DNA of 33,953 bases from a virus. Position 1 is the stretch's first letter; each line of letters opens with the position of its first letter. Shown here piece by piece: positions 9,174-15,814 of the stretch. Location: IMG/VR virus record IMGVR_UViG_3300027736_000132, positions 1 to 33,953 of that record; one strand, written 5' to 3'. The translations under genes were made by a program, and so were the position numbers. Under the pieces are notes generated by a model that made no database searches, had not been told where the DNA came from, and was given only the letters and a program-made list of their open reading frames with translations.

Positions 9174-9737
9174 TTATTTTCTATAATTGCCACTTTTTAT
9201 TCTGGAAACATAAGATTGACTTATTTTAAAATAAATCGCTATTTCTTTTTGCGTTTTATTGCTAATGCGAATATTGGTAATATCTGCATTAGTCAATCTA
9301 CCGTTCCAATGGTGAATGCCGTAATGATGGCGGTGCTTTATCGATGTATCGGCGTTATTTTCCGCTTTTGTTCCTACTCGCAAATGTGCTGGATTAACAC
9401 ACGGAGGATTGTCGCAAGTGTGCATAATTATTTTACCAAATGGTATTTTATTTCCAGTAAAAAATTCATAAGCATATCTATGCGCTCGCACTGGGATTTC
9501 ACCAGGCAACAAAAAAATTCCATATCCGTAATCATTTATTGTTCCAATCCAAAGCCAGCAAGTTTTTGTTTTTTTTATTCTAGATTCAAAAACATCATTT
9601 GGGCCAAGCTGGTCAAATTGATGCAAAGTCCCATTATTTCGTGCTCGGTTGTAACATGGTCTGCAAAGTTTACGTCCAATGGATGGGGCTGTATTACAAA
9701 TAACGCAAATAATTGTTCCTCTGGATTGATAGGTCAT
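9174..9737 (-). CDS. HNH homing-type endonuclease
   Basis: 187 aa on the opposite strand to all its neighbours. An N-terminal four-cysteine zinc site (C11-x2-C14, C25-x2-C28) is followed by the HNH core: RAHRYAYEFFTG near 84-95, IMHTCDN with H106, then CVNPAHL with N115 and H118, and GTKAENNAD. The last ~40 residues (LTNADI...KEIAIYFKISQSYVSRIKSG) look like a helix-turn-helix DNA-binding tail. This is the architecture of free-standing phage HNH endonucleases that cut DNA lacking the insertion and spread by repair. It has its own AAGGAGA ribosome site and is AT-rich. It fills the gap between the ejection gene and the tail fibre gene, with 53 bases left before the fibre start. Confidence 0.9.
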   Translation of the reverse strand: MTYQSRGTIICVICNTAPSIGRKLCRPCYNRARNNGTLHQFDQLGPNDVFESRIKKTKTCWLWIGTINDYGYGIFLLPGEIPVRAHRYAYEFFTGNKIPFGKIIMHTCDNPPCVNPAHLRVGTKAENNADTSIKHRHHYGIHHWNGRLTNADITNIRISNKTQKEIAIYFKISQSYVSRIKSGNYRK

Positions 9738-9790
9738 TTTTATCTCCTTAGTGGAACTTCAAGTATATACCATATCAATGGAGGTGGCTA

Positions 9791-11140
9791 GTGTCTTACA
9801 ACGGTTCAGGAACTTTCAACATCAACAGCGCGGGCCAGCCGGTCGTCACCGGCACCGTCATTTCATCAACAGCTTTCAACGCCTTAACTGCGGATCTGGG
9901 CACCGGCCTGTCTACGGCAATCACAAAGGATGGCCAGACGGTTGCGACAGCCAGGATACCGTTTGCCGCAGGCATCAACAGCAGCCTGGTTACAGATTCC
10001 ACGAGCACAACAACCGGCTCGATAATCACGGCGGGCGGTGTAGGTGTTGCAAAGGCGTTGTTTGTTGGAACGACTGCAAATATTGCAGGCACCACTACGC
10101 TGGCTGGAGTAACTGCAACCAGCATCACAGACTCAGGTTTAACCGCAGGCCGCGTGACATTTGCCAGCACCGCTGGATTGCTTGCGGATGCGGCGGCGTT
10201 AGCATGGGATGGCACTTCCCTTTCAGCAACTAAATTTGCTGGCGCTCTTAACGGCACAGTAGGCGCTACGACTCCTGCTGCGGGTGCGTTTACTACGCTG
10301 AGTGCTACAGGCATAACAACTGTCGCAGCAGGTAGCGCAGCACTTCCTGCCATCGTATCTACGACCGGCACAGCCGATACCGGACTGTGGTTCCCTGCTG
10401 CTGATACGGTTGCTGCTAGTACGGCTGGCACAGAGAGACTGCGCCTCGACTCCTCAGGCAACTTGGGGATTGGGACGACGAGTCCGAGTGCTACCCTTGA
10501 CATAAAACATGCAGACCAAACAACCGGTTATTGGGAAAGCAAAGGGTTGCTCATTAGAGATGTTACAACTGCAAATGTTGGTATAGGCATCTATTCGCGT
10601 GGCCCTACCGAGCATTACATAACTTCGCTTGATGATGATGTCAACAGTTATTTGATACTTGGAGTGCGAAAATCCTCATCCGTCAATCAGGTTGATGCCA
10701 TAACTATCCGAGGCAGTGGCAACGTCGGCATCGGGAAGGCAGACCCAAATTACAAACTGGAGATAGTCACAGACTCCGCAGGCAAGCCCGGTGTTGGTGG
10801 ATTGTGGACAGTCGTATCAGATGAGCGCATTAAATCCAATATTGTTCCCGCAAACCTAAACCGCTGCTATGAAATCGTAAAGTCAGTCCCGCTAAAGCAC
10901 TTCGGCTTTGCTCCCGGCGTTTACACCGACGACCAGATTCAAGACAAACACAACCTCGGCTGGATAGCACAAGACGTTCAAAAGGTATTCAAAAACGCGG
11001 TATCTGTTAAGCCGTTTACCCCGGCTATTGGTGATGTAATCGAAGATTGCCTAGACCTGAATGGCGGGCAGATGATTGCTGCGCTTTATGGTTGCGTTCA
11101 GGCTTTGATGGCAAAAGTGGAAGCACTGGAAAACAAATGA
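9791..11140 (+). CDS. Tail fibre / spike protein with S74 chaperone domain
   Basis: 449 aa, GTG start with GGAGGT five bases upstream. The N-terminus (MSYNGSGTFNINSAGQPVV, ending near residue 40) looks like a virion-attachment domain. A Thr/Ala/Gly-rich beta-repeat shaft follows (about 40-240), then a possible receptor-binding part. At residue 343 stands SDERIKSN, the S74 dyad (S343, K348). After it come HNLGWIAQDVQKVF and a final helix (MIAALYGCVQALMAKVEALENK) that would form the trimeric coiled coil. In known S74 proteins this domain trimerises the fibre and then cuts itself off. This is the best candidate for host recognition, lying just upstream of the lysis cassette. Confidence 0.85.
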   Translation: MSYNGSGTFNINSAGQPVVTGTVISSTAFNALTADLGTGLSTAITKDGQTVATARIPFAAGINSSLVTDSTSTTTGSIITAGGVGVAKALFVGTTANIAGTTTLAGVTATSITDSGLTAGRVTFASTAGLLADAAALAWDGTSLSATKFAGALNGTVGATTPAAGAFTTLSATGITTVAAGSAALPAIVSTTGTADTGLWFPAADTVAASTAGTERLRLDSSGNLGIGTTSPSATLDIKHADQTTGYWESKGLLIRDVTTANVGIGIYSRGPTEHYITSLDDDVNSYLILGVRKSSSVNQVDAITIRGSGNVGIGKADPNYKLEIVTDSAGKPGVGGLWTVVSDERIKSNIVPANLNRCYEIVKSVPLKHFGFAPGVYTDDQIQDKHNLGWIAQDVQKVFKNAVSVKPFTPAIGDVIEDCLDLNGGQMIAALYGCVQALMAKVEALENK

Positions 11141-11319
11141 ACCTGCTTAAAAGCAAAACCGTCTGGTATGCGATTCTAATTGCAGTCTTGTCCATCGTTC
11201 AGGGCTATATAGGTTTGCTGCCGATGACGCCGGTAGCACAAATGGTTATCGGGATAGGTATCTCGGTGGGCATCGTTATTTTGCGTCTACTCACCACTCA
11301 ACCGATAGGGGATAAGTAA
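11137..11319 (+). CDS. Small membrane protein, lysis cassette
   Basis: 60 aa starting MNLLKSKTVWYAILIAVLS, with an ATGA overlap on the fibre stop. Two hydrophobic segments (about 9-28 and 33-53) separated by a short LLPMTP turn predict a two-pass inner-membrane protein with short polar ends. A longer in-frame opening from 11047 lies inside the fibre gene and is rejected in favour of the coupled start. Position suggests a holin-like or accessory lysis role, but no family is recognised with confidence. Confidence 0.75.
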   Translation: MNLLKSKTVWYAILIAVLSIVQGYIGLLPMTPVAQMVIGIGISVGIVILRLLTTQPIGDK

Positions 11320-11483
11320 TGATTAACTTAGAACTCGATGTAAATGAAGTGAACGGTATCCTGCAAGCACTGGGTACCCTGCCTTTTGCTCAAGTCGCCC
11401 CGCTGATACAGAAAATACAATTACAAGCGCAGCCGCAGGTGAAAACCAATGGCGCAGACGGTATCGAAGCTCCGGTTCAATAA
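11319..11483 (+). CDS. Small hypothetical protein
   Basis: 54 aa, starting MINLELDVNEVNGILQALG. The start overlaps the preceding stop (TAATG). Residues 1-40 look like two short helices (LDVNEVNGILQALGTLPFAQVAPLIQKIQLQA), followed by a polar tail. It is too short for most gene callers but lies tightly packed between two cassette genes. Short proteins with an NxILxALxxLPxxxVxxLIxKI pattern are familiar from many phage tail-fibre/lysis regions; no function known. Confidence 0.7.
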   Translation: MINLELDVNEVNGILQALGTLPFAQVAPLIQKIQLQAQPQVKTNGADGIEAPVQ

Positions 11484-11492
11484 GGAATTACA

Positions 11493-11726
11493 GTGGAAAA
11501 CCAGCATCTGATAAACATGTTTCTTGGCATTGGCATGACGGTTGGCGGCTGGTTTGCAAGAGAGATGTGGGGCGCGGTCAAAGAACTACGAGCCGACCTT
11601 GTAAAACTACGCGAGGACTTGCCGAAAGAATACGTTGCAAAAAATGACTACCGCGAGGACATCAGGGAAATCAAAGCAATGCTGGCAAAGATATTTGAGA
11701 AACTTGAAAACAAGGCCGACAAATGA
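11493..11726 (+). CDS. Membrane-anchored coiled-coil protein, lysis cassette
   Basis: 77 aa, GTG start nine bases after the previous stop with a GGAAT ribosome site. Residues 6-26 form a moderately hydrophobic N-terminal segment (INMFLGIGMTVGGWFAREMW). The rest is a charged heptad-like helix (ELRADLVKLREDL; DIREIKAMLAKIFEKLENK). A membrane anchor plus coiled coil resembles inner-membrane spanins or holin partners, but a matching outer-membrane lipoprotein was not found. Its stop overlaps the next start (ATGA). Confidence 0.75.
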   Translation: MENQHLINMFLGIGMTVGGWFAREMWGAVKELRADLVKLREDLPKEYVAKNDYREDIREIKAMLAKIFEKLENKADK

Positions 11727-12244
11727 AAAAGATATTTCTCCTCGCTCTGCTGCCAGTAAGCGTGTCTGCTGCTGACCTGATGATGTGCAACGGTGAGTAT
11801 GCACTGTGCGCCGCCAGTGGCTCTACGCCTACAGGCAAGACAATAACGGTCAAGGGTAAAGTGTTTCAAGAGGGCATGGCGGTCTGCCCCATCCTGAAAG
11901 GCCGAAGCGTAGCCAACGGTGCGCTGATGAATAACTCATGCGACGCTCCTGCCGGTAAAGTGTGGAGCCTGTTTTCCACTGTGAGCGAAGCGCCACAAGC
12001 GCCCTCGTGGGCAGTTGCTCCGTTGGTGAGTCGATCATTTACCCTCGGCAAAGATTCCGGTATGTCGAACCAGTGGTCATTCCTTTGCGACAAGCAAGCC
12101 AAACCAGTAAACGGTGTGATGCTTGCATCCTGCTACGGCCCAATCAACGAATCACCAGCAACCAACGGTCATATCAAGCCGGGTGCTAAAATTGTTACTG
12201 ACGCGCCGGTAGGTGTGTTGAACCCCGTAGGCGGTAACTTTTGA
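11723..12244 (+). CDS. Secreted six-cysteine protein of unknown function
   Basis: 173 aa with a clear Sec signal peptide: MKK, a hydrophobic core, and an SVSA-AD cleavage site after residue 16. The mature part has six cysteines (C22, C29, C55, C73, C122, C137), so up to three disulfides are possible in the periplasm. It is Gly/Pro/Ser-rich, with no transmembrane segment and no lipobox, so it is not a classical o-spanin. It sits between the coiled-coil membrane protein and the holin with 4-base overlaps, and so is expressed with the lysis genes. Roles in envelope disruption, superinfection exclusion or lysis timing are open. I do not recognise a family. Confidence 0.8.
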   Translation: MKKIFLLALLPVSVSAADLMMCNGEYALCAASGSTPTGKTITVKGKVFQEGMAVCPILKGRSVANGALMNNSCDAPAGKVWSLFSTVSEAPQAPSWAVAPLVSRSFTLGKDSGMSNQWSFLCDKQAKPVNGVMLASCYGPINESPATNGHIKPGAKIVTDAPVGVLNPVGGNF

Positions 12245-12675
12245 ACCCTTTACTGATTTCAGGTCTGTTCTCTGCTGCTGAGTCGTTGATAGAACGGTTC
12301 TTCCCTGACCCTGAAAAGAAGGCCGCTGCTCAGTTAGAACTGCTGAAGATGCAGCAAAATGGCGACCTTGCGAAACTTGCGTCTGAGACTGACTTAGCTA
12401 AACTTCAACTTCAGGTAAACGTCGAAGAAGCTAAGTCAACGAATTGGTTTGTAGCAGGGTGGCGACCCGGTATTGGCTGGGTGTGCGGAGCAGGGCTGGC
12501 CTACGCCGCGCTGATTGAACCGTTTGCTAGGTTTATCGCCAAAGTCGGGTTTGCGTATACGGGCGAGTTTCCGGTCATCAGCACTGATTTAACGCTTCAG
12601 ATTTTGATGGGTATGTTGGGTCTAGGGGCAATGCGGTCAGTTGAGAAAATAAAAAGTTCTGAGAGCAACAGATGA
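12241..12675 (+). CDS. Holin, 3TM family-like
   Basis: 144 aa, TTG start overlapping the previous stop. The N-terminus (MNPLLISGLFSAAESLIERFFPDPEKKAAAQLELLKMQ) is an amphipathic helix followed by a DPEKKAAAQLEL element typical of the Holin_3TM family. A charged coiled region (about 40-72) then leads to NWFVAGWRPGIGWVCGAGLAYAALIEPF and a last hydrophobic helix near 115-135. This family makes the membrane lesions that release endolysin. The lysin gene is the next but one. Confidence 0.85.
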   Translation: MNPLLISGLFSAAESLIERFFPDPEKKAAAQLELLKMQQNGDLAKLASETDLAKLQLQVNVEEAKSTNWFVAGWRPGIGWVCGAGLAYAALIEPFARFIAKVGFAYTGEFPVISTDLTLQILMGMLGLGAMRSVEKIKSSESNR

Positions 12676-12893
12676 ACGACAAATTAACTTTTGTGGTTAC
12701 AACGATGGTAAGTTTTACACTGTGCATAGTTATCGCGGGGATGGTGTTTGCCCTGTGCTTTGGCTTGTTTGACAAAGAAGTTAACAACGAAGATATATTT
12801 AAGTTGCTTGGGCCAGCGTTTCAGACAATCATCGGCGGCTTTATAGGACTTCTGGCGGGTATAAAATTTTCTAAGGAAGATGATGCAAAATAA
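12672..12893 (+). CDS. Small two-pass membrane protein, possible holin partner
   Basis: 73 aa, ATGA overlap with the holin gene. Hydrophobic segments at about 9-33 (VTTMVSFTLCIVIAGMVFALCFGLF) and 45-65 (LGPAFQTIIGGFIGLLAGIKF) flank an acidic loop (DKEVNNEDIF). The lysin start lies inside its last codons. Its place between holin and endolysin suggests a second holin or antiholin, but this is positional inference only. Confidence 0.75.
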   Translation: MNDKLTFVVTTMVSFTLCIVIAGMVFALCFGLFDKEVNNEDIFKLLGPAFQTIIGGFIGLLAGIKFSKEDDAK

Positions 12894-13395
12894 CTTTGAG
12901 AAGTCTCTTGCGTTAGTTTTGCAGCACGAAGGCGGGTATGTCAATCATCCATCAGACCCCGGTGGAAGAACGAATCTTGGCGTAACCCAAAGAGTCTGGG
13001 AGGAATATGTTGGACACCCAGTTGATGAAGCAGAGATGCGTAGCCTCACAAAAGAGATGGTTTCGCCACTCTACCGGAAAGAATATTGGGATGCTGTCCG
13101 TGGTGACCAGCTTCCTAGCGGCGCTGACTATCTTGCATTTGATTTTGCTGTCAATGCTGGTGCGTTTCGTAGCATCAAAACTATTCAACGTGCATTAAAA
13201 ATAACAGCCGATGGTGTCATTGGCCCCGTAACCGTAAAGGCGATTCAAGATACAAATGCAGAAGATTTTATTAACAATTTCTCGGCAGCTAAAGAAAGTT
13301 TTTATCGCAGCCTTACTAATTTTCCTACGTTCGGCAAGGGCTGGCTTAATCGGGTTGCAGAAGGTAAGAAAGCTGCCGAGGGAATGTTAGGGTAA
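12880..13395 (+). CDS. Endolysin, glycoside hydrolase family 108
   Basis: 171 aa. The N-terminus holds the GH108 catalytic signature HEGGYVNHPSDPGGRTNLGVT, with E17 the expected catalytic glutamate of this muramidase family. A conserved YWDAVRGDQLPSG-ADYLAFDFAVNAG block follows near 67-93. Residues about 100-171 form the C-terminal peptidoglycan-binding-3 part (ALKITADGVIGPVTVKAI). It cleaves the glycan backbone of the cell wall at the end of infection. The length is usual for the family. There is no signal peptide, so release depends on the holin. ATGATG allows starts at 12880 or 12883, after AAGGAAG. Confidence 0.95.
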   Translation: MMQNNFEKSLALVLQHEGGYVNHPSDPGGRTNLGVTQRVWEEYVGHPVDEAEMRSLTKEMVSPLYRKEYWDAVRGDQLPSGADYLAFDFAVNAGAFRSIKTIQRALKITADGVIGPVTVKAIQDTNAEDFINNFSAAKESFYRSLTNFPTFGKGWLNRVAEGKKAAEGMLG

Positions 13396-13396
13396 T

Positions 13397-13430
13397 TTAT
13401 AGAACTGTAAAGACTGCGAAGGTTCTATAA
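13397..13430. terminator. Hairpin between the two converging operons (weak terminator candidate)
   Basis: TTATAGAAC (13397-13405) pairs perfectly with GTTCTATAA (13422-13430), giving a 9-bp stem and a 16-base loop exactly where the plus-strand late operon and minus-strand early operon meet. The stem is AT-rich and no clear U-tract follows on either strand, so intrinsic termination would be weak. It overlaps the last codons of the 57-aa minus gene. Confidence 0.3.
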
Positions 13431-13570
13431 CTATCTTGTTTTGCTTTTCTGAAATACCACCACACCAACGCACTGTACCGCGACCTCCACTGAGATTCGG
13501 TAAGAACTGGTTTGTATATGCTCTGGCTCTTCCTGACCGGCGCGGTTGACATCAGCCTGACGATCCGCAT
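13397..13570 (-). CDS. Small basic hypothetical protein (last gene of leftward operon)
   Basis: 57 aa starting MRIVRLMSTAPVRK. The start codon overlaps the TGA of the upstream gene (TGATG) and has AAGGAG eight bases upstream, inside that gene. The sequence is basic and aromatic (WRSRYSALVWWYFRKAKQDSYR). A longer opening to 13717 reads against the 63-aa gene in another frame and is rejected. Its stop is one base from the endolysin stop. No family recognised. Confidence 0.6.
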   Translation of the reverse strand: MRIVRLMSTAPVRKSQSIYKPVLTESQWRSRYSALVWWYFRKAKQDSYRTFAVFTVL

Positions 13571-13761
13571 CACAAACGCTCCTTCAGCGCAATTTTCAGC
13601 CTCTCGATTCGCTGAACGTTGTATAACACCATACTTTCCGCATAGTCTTTCGCTGTCTCTGCCAGCAACAAATCCCTTCTCGATGCATCCAATTCCCTCG
13701 CCATCAATTCTTCGCAAGTTGCGGGGACGTATAATTTTTTTAGCCAGTTTAAGAATTTCAT
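13570..13761 (-). CDS. Small hypothetical protein
   Basis: 63 aa, MKFLNWLKKLYVPATCEELMARELDASRR at the N-terminus and mostly helical and charged afterwards. The pattern ...LYVPATxEELxARELxxARRxLLxAETxxxYAxxxVxYNxxRIxRL is familiar from small phage proteins of unknown role. The ribosome site GAGGAAAT lies in the end of the preceding 31-aa gene, so translation is probably coupled. Confidence 0.8.
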   Translation of the reverse strand: MKFLNWLKKLYVPATCEELMARELDASRRDLLLAETAKDYAESMVLYNVQRIERLKIALKERL

Positions 13762-13762
13762 T

Positions 13763-13858
13763 TTATTTCCTCAGTGTTGTAAATATTGCCCACACCATAA
13801 CAGCGCCAATAATCAGTATGGCGATTGCGGGTGAAAACTCTACGAGAAGGTCAATCAT
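13763..13858 (-). CDS. Single-pass membrane micro-protein
   Basis: 31 aa, starting MIDLLVEFSPAIAI; the body is one hydrophobic helix (SPAIAILIIGAVMVWAIF) with a short basic end (TLRK). The start overlaps the upstream gene's last codons by 8 bases, and the stop is one base from the next ATG. Fitting this precisely between two real genes makes chance unlikely. Function unknown; possibly a membrane-located early regulator. Confidence 0.6.
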   Translation of the reverse strand: MIDLLVEFSPAIAILIIGAVMVWAIFTTLRK

Positions 13859-14066
13859 TTTTCTTCTCTTCAATTTCTACTGACTCAAGAAACTGCGTTA
13901 GCAAATAGACGCAAGGCAGAATCAGGTCGCGGCAAATATCGTCGTTTACCTGTCGCTCCGTCATGCCCTGCGCTAACAGTTTAAGCGCCCCGATACGCTC
14001 GCTTACCAGCATGTCAAGGTGGTCAAAATCAAGACGTTTTACCGTTTCAATGTTTTTGAATTTCAT
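13851..14066 (-). CDS. Small hypothetical protein
   Basis: 71 aa, starting MKFKNIETVKRLDFDHLDMLVSERIGALKLLAQG. Helical and charged, with no motif I recognise. ATGA overlap with the upstream gene and an 8-base overlap with the micro-protein downstream. Part of the leftward early-type operon. Confidence 0.75.
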   Translation of the reverse strand: MKFKNIETVKRLDFDHLDMLVSERIGALKLLAQGMTERQVNDDICRDLILPCVYLLTQFLESVEIEEKKND

Positions 14067-14491
14067 ACATCCTCCGCTATTCGTAGTTTCACTTCTTCAG
14101 CTTTCTTCAATATTTCTTTAATCTCAATACCTTCGGCATCGTTCTGTTTTGCCCAACAGTTCAAGCCGCGTTTTAAACAAGCTATGACTGCCGGTGTTAA
14201 TTTAATTTCCATTCCATCTCCTTTGTTTGCTCCCGCGCCGCCACTCGGCGGCAACACATTAGCGCCCTGCGTAACCAATTGCTCAAGAAGGCTTATGGCG
14301 TCAAAAAGCGTTTCTCTAATGCCGCCATAATGCGCATCGTCGGTTTCTGATATATACCGCAAGCGTTCCACCATGAAAGCCGTTTTATCATGGGCTCGGA
14401 TTGGCGCGCCCCGTTCTTCAGCGCGGCTGGCTAGATAATCTTCGCGCTCGGTGTAGTCGCGGTCCAGTTTGTTAAATTCGTTGCTGCTCAT
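14063..14491 (-). CDS. Hypothetical protein with a possible second internal start
   Basis: 142 aa. The N-terminal 75 residues are charged and helical (EREDYLASRAEERGAPIRAHDKTAFMVERLRYI). A Gly/Pro linker (PPSGGAGANKGDG, near 81-93) leads to a second helical module. At M94 (base 14212) the mRNA has AAAGGAG five bases before an in-frame ATG, stronger than the site of the first start, so a separate 49-aa protein (14063-14212) may be made from the same gene. Overlaps both neighbours by ATGA. No family recognised. Confidence 0.7.
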   Translation of the reverse strand: MSSNEFNKLDRDYTEREDYLASRAEERGAPIRAHDKTAFMVERLRYISETDDAHYGGIRETLFDAISLLEQLVTQGANVLPPSGGAGANKGDGMEIKLTPAVIACLKRGLNCWAKQNDAEGIEIKEILKKAEEVKLRIAEDV

Positions 14492-14682
14492 TTTTTGGCT
14501 CCTGTAACAGAATGATTTATCTCGTCGGCGGTTATCAGGCCGCCCGGTCGTAAACTCACTACAATTTGCGAGCTGTAGCTTTGAATGATAACGGTGTCAG
14601 GAATGCCACCGTTGGCCGCGCAGAAATCCCGCAACGCTTGCTGTAATTCTTTAGTCGATATAGTGGCTGTTTGAATCCTCAT
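14488..14682 (-). CDS. Small hypothetical protein
   Basis: 64 aa starting MRIQTATISTKELQQALRDFCAANGG. The start is placed at the ATGA overlap with the nuclease gene (base 14682), not at 14727, because the latter lies in the nuclease coding sequence without a good ribosome site. An alternating strand/helix pattern is seen (TVIIQSYSSQIVVSL), but no known domain. Confidence 0.75.
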   Translation of the reverse strand: MRIQTATISTKELQQALRDFCAANGGIPDTVIIQSYSSQIVVSLRPGGLITADEINHSVTGAKK

Positions 14683-15800
14683 TTCGTTACCTTTTTGGCA
14701 CGTTTCGGCGCGGCGGCTTTTTCCCAAGGCAAATCATCAATCAAGTCGGCAAACGGTGCCGGCGCCGGCGGTTTAATGTCGCAGTCAAACTCCGTCTTAA
14801 AATTGGTCAGGCCAGCATCACCAAGCAAGCTCTTGTCGGCCAGGTTGGTAATGTCCTGGCTGCTAAATATCGGCTGCTGGAACTCGGTGCCGGTTATCTT
14901 GTTGCGGTAGGTCAGCAGGTTATTGTTGCTAGCGTCCATCAGCTCGGCAAAACGCCCCAGCAGGGTTGGTATGTGCCGGTGCTCACCGCAGCCTGCACGT
15001 TGCGCTGATACATCCATGTCAGGTTTAGCCTGCGCGCAGCTCCAGCGCCCGTCACCGTCAGTCTCAGGGGTGCTGTGGGCGCAGGTGCGGCAGCTCACCG
15101 CGGGCGCCTCTGTGCCGTAGCATTGCGATTTGAACCGGCAGAATTTGCAGGTAAAGTTTGTAGCATCGTCGGCCAGCGTGACCGCGGGTTCCGGCGCCGT
15201 GATAATCCGCTCGGCTCGCTGGATCGCCCGGTTGAATGCGTCCTGGTCAAACTCGACGCGCTCGGCGTGAATGTCGTCGGTGTCTTTATTGACCACCAAA
15301 TACATGGCGCGGGTGAGCGTTGCCCAGCCCATGTATACTTGCATTTGCACGTAATGCTGCGGCTTGGACTTCTTTACCCCATTTTTCACCATCGCGGCAA
15401 AAGACTTGGCGTTCGCTGTCTTAAACTCCAGCAAATGCGGCGTTTTGGGCGCCTCCGGCAGGCCGAGGCCAACACTGTCGAGACTGCCGGCAAAGTGCCC
15501 GCCTACAGCTTTGTAGCGCCACTGGTTGCCATCCTGATCCTTGTCCCACACCTCAACACCAATATTCCGCAGATCCGCAATCAGGCGCGGCTCCTGGTGG
15601 TTGCCGCTGTCAAACAGGCGCAGCATCCTGCCGTCAAAGTCGGCCGGTTTTGCCCATCTAAAACTAAGCCACAAGTAGCGGTCGCATTCGTGGCCAATCT
15701 CGCTGGCGCCGAGGTGGGCCCGGCCCTGCCGGTCGGCAGCTTTCTCGTAGCTCTTAAAAATGGCGGTTCTAGTGCTGTTTTGCGGTTCTGGCAGTTCCAT
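14679..15800 (-). CDS. Cas4/AddB-like PD-(D/E)XK exonuclease with predicted 4Fe-4S cluster
   Basis: 373 aa. The nuclease core shows ASEIGHECDRYLW (31-44), GSLDSVG with D108, LLEFKTA with E125 and K127, and QHYVQMQVYMG (148-158). These are the four motifs of RecB/Cas4-type PD-(D/E)XK enzymes. C39 together with C218-x2-C221-x5-C227 gives one cysteine before the core and three after it, with the same spacing as in Cas4 and AddB iron-sulfur nucleases. A second cysteine group (C237-x2-C240, C255, C271, then H274/H276) may bind zinc. The family degrades DNA ends to make single strands. The neighbouring SSB-like protein and RecA-type ATPase suggest a phage recombination or end-processing set. Ribosome site AAGGAGG, six bases from ATG. 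Confidence 0.85.
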   Translation of the reverse strand: MELPEPQNSTRTAIFKSYEKAADRQGRAHLGASEIGHECDRYLWLSFRWAKPADFDGRMLRLFDSGNHQEPRLIADLRNIGVEVWDKDQDGNQWRYKAVGGHFAGSLDSVGLGLPEAPKTPHLLEFKTANAKSFAAMVKNGVKKSKPQHYVQMQVYMGWATLTRAMYLVVNKDTDDIHAERVEFDQDAFNRAIQRAERIITAPEPAVTLADDATNFTCKFCRFKSQCYGTEAPAVSCRTCAHSTPETDGDGRWSCAQAKPDMDVSAQRAGCGEHRHIPTLLGRFAELMDASNNNLLTYRNKITGTEFQQPIFSSQDITNLADKSLLGDAGLTNFKTEFDCDIKPPAPAPFADLIDDLPWEKAAAPKRAKKVTK

Positions 15801-15814
15801 ACATCCTCCTTAAC

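Noticed and set aside
9096-9791. 231-codon plus-strand frame across the ejection-gene end and HNH
   Set aside because: It is the complement of the HNH gene, which has full catalytic motifs; the plus frame has no recognisable protein features.
9796-10503. 235-codon minus-strand frame inside the tail fibre gene
   Set aside because: Val/Ala/Pro-rich complement of the Thr/Ala/Gly shaft repeats; no independent support.
9791-11140. Diversity-generating retroelement target in the tail fibre, as in BPP-1-like phages
   Set aside because: No reverse transcriptase gene and no template/variable repeat pair were seen anywhere in the genome.
13397-13430. Strong bidirectional intrinsic terminator
   Set aside because: The stem is AT-rich and lacks U-tracts; kept only as a weak candidate.
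13571-13717. N-terminal extension of the 57-aa minus gene to 106 aa
   Set aside because: The extension is out of frame with and fully inside the well-supported 63-aa gene; the start at 13570 has AAGGAG.
14679-15800. Part of a phage-borne CRISPR adaptation system because of the Cas4-like protein
   Set aside because: No cas1, cas2 or spaced direct repeats are present; neighbours are recombination-type proteins.
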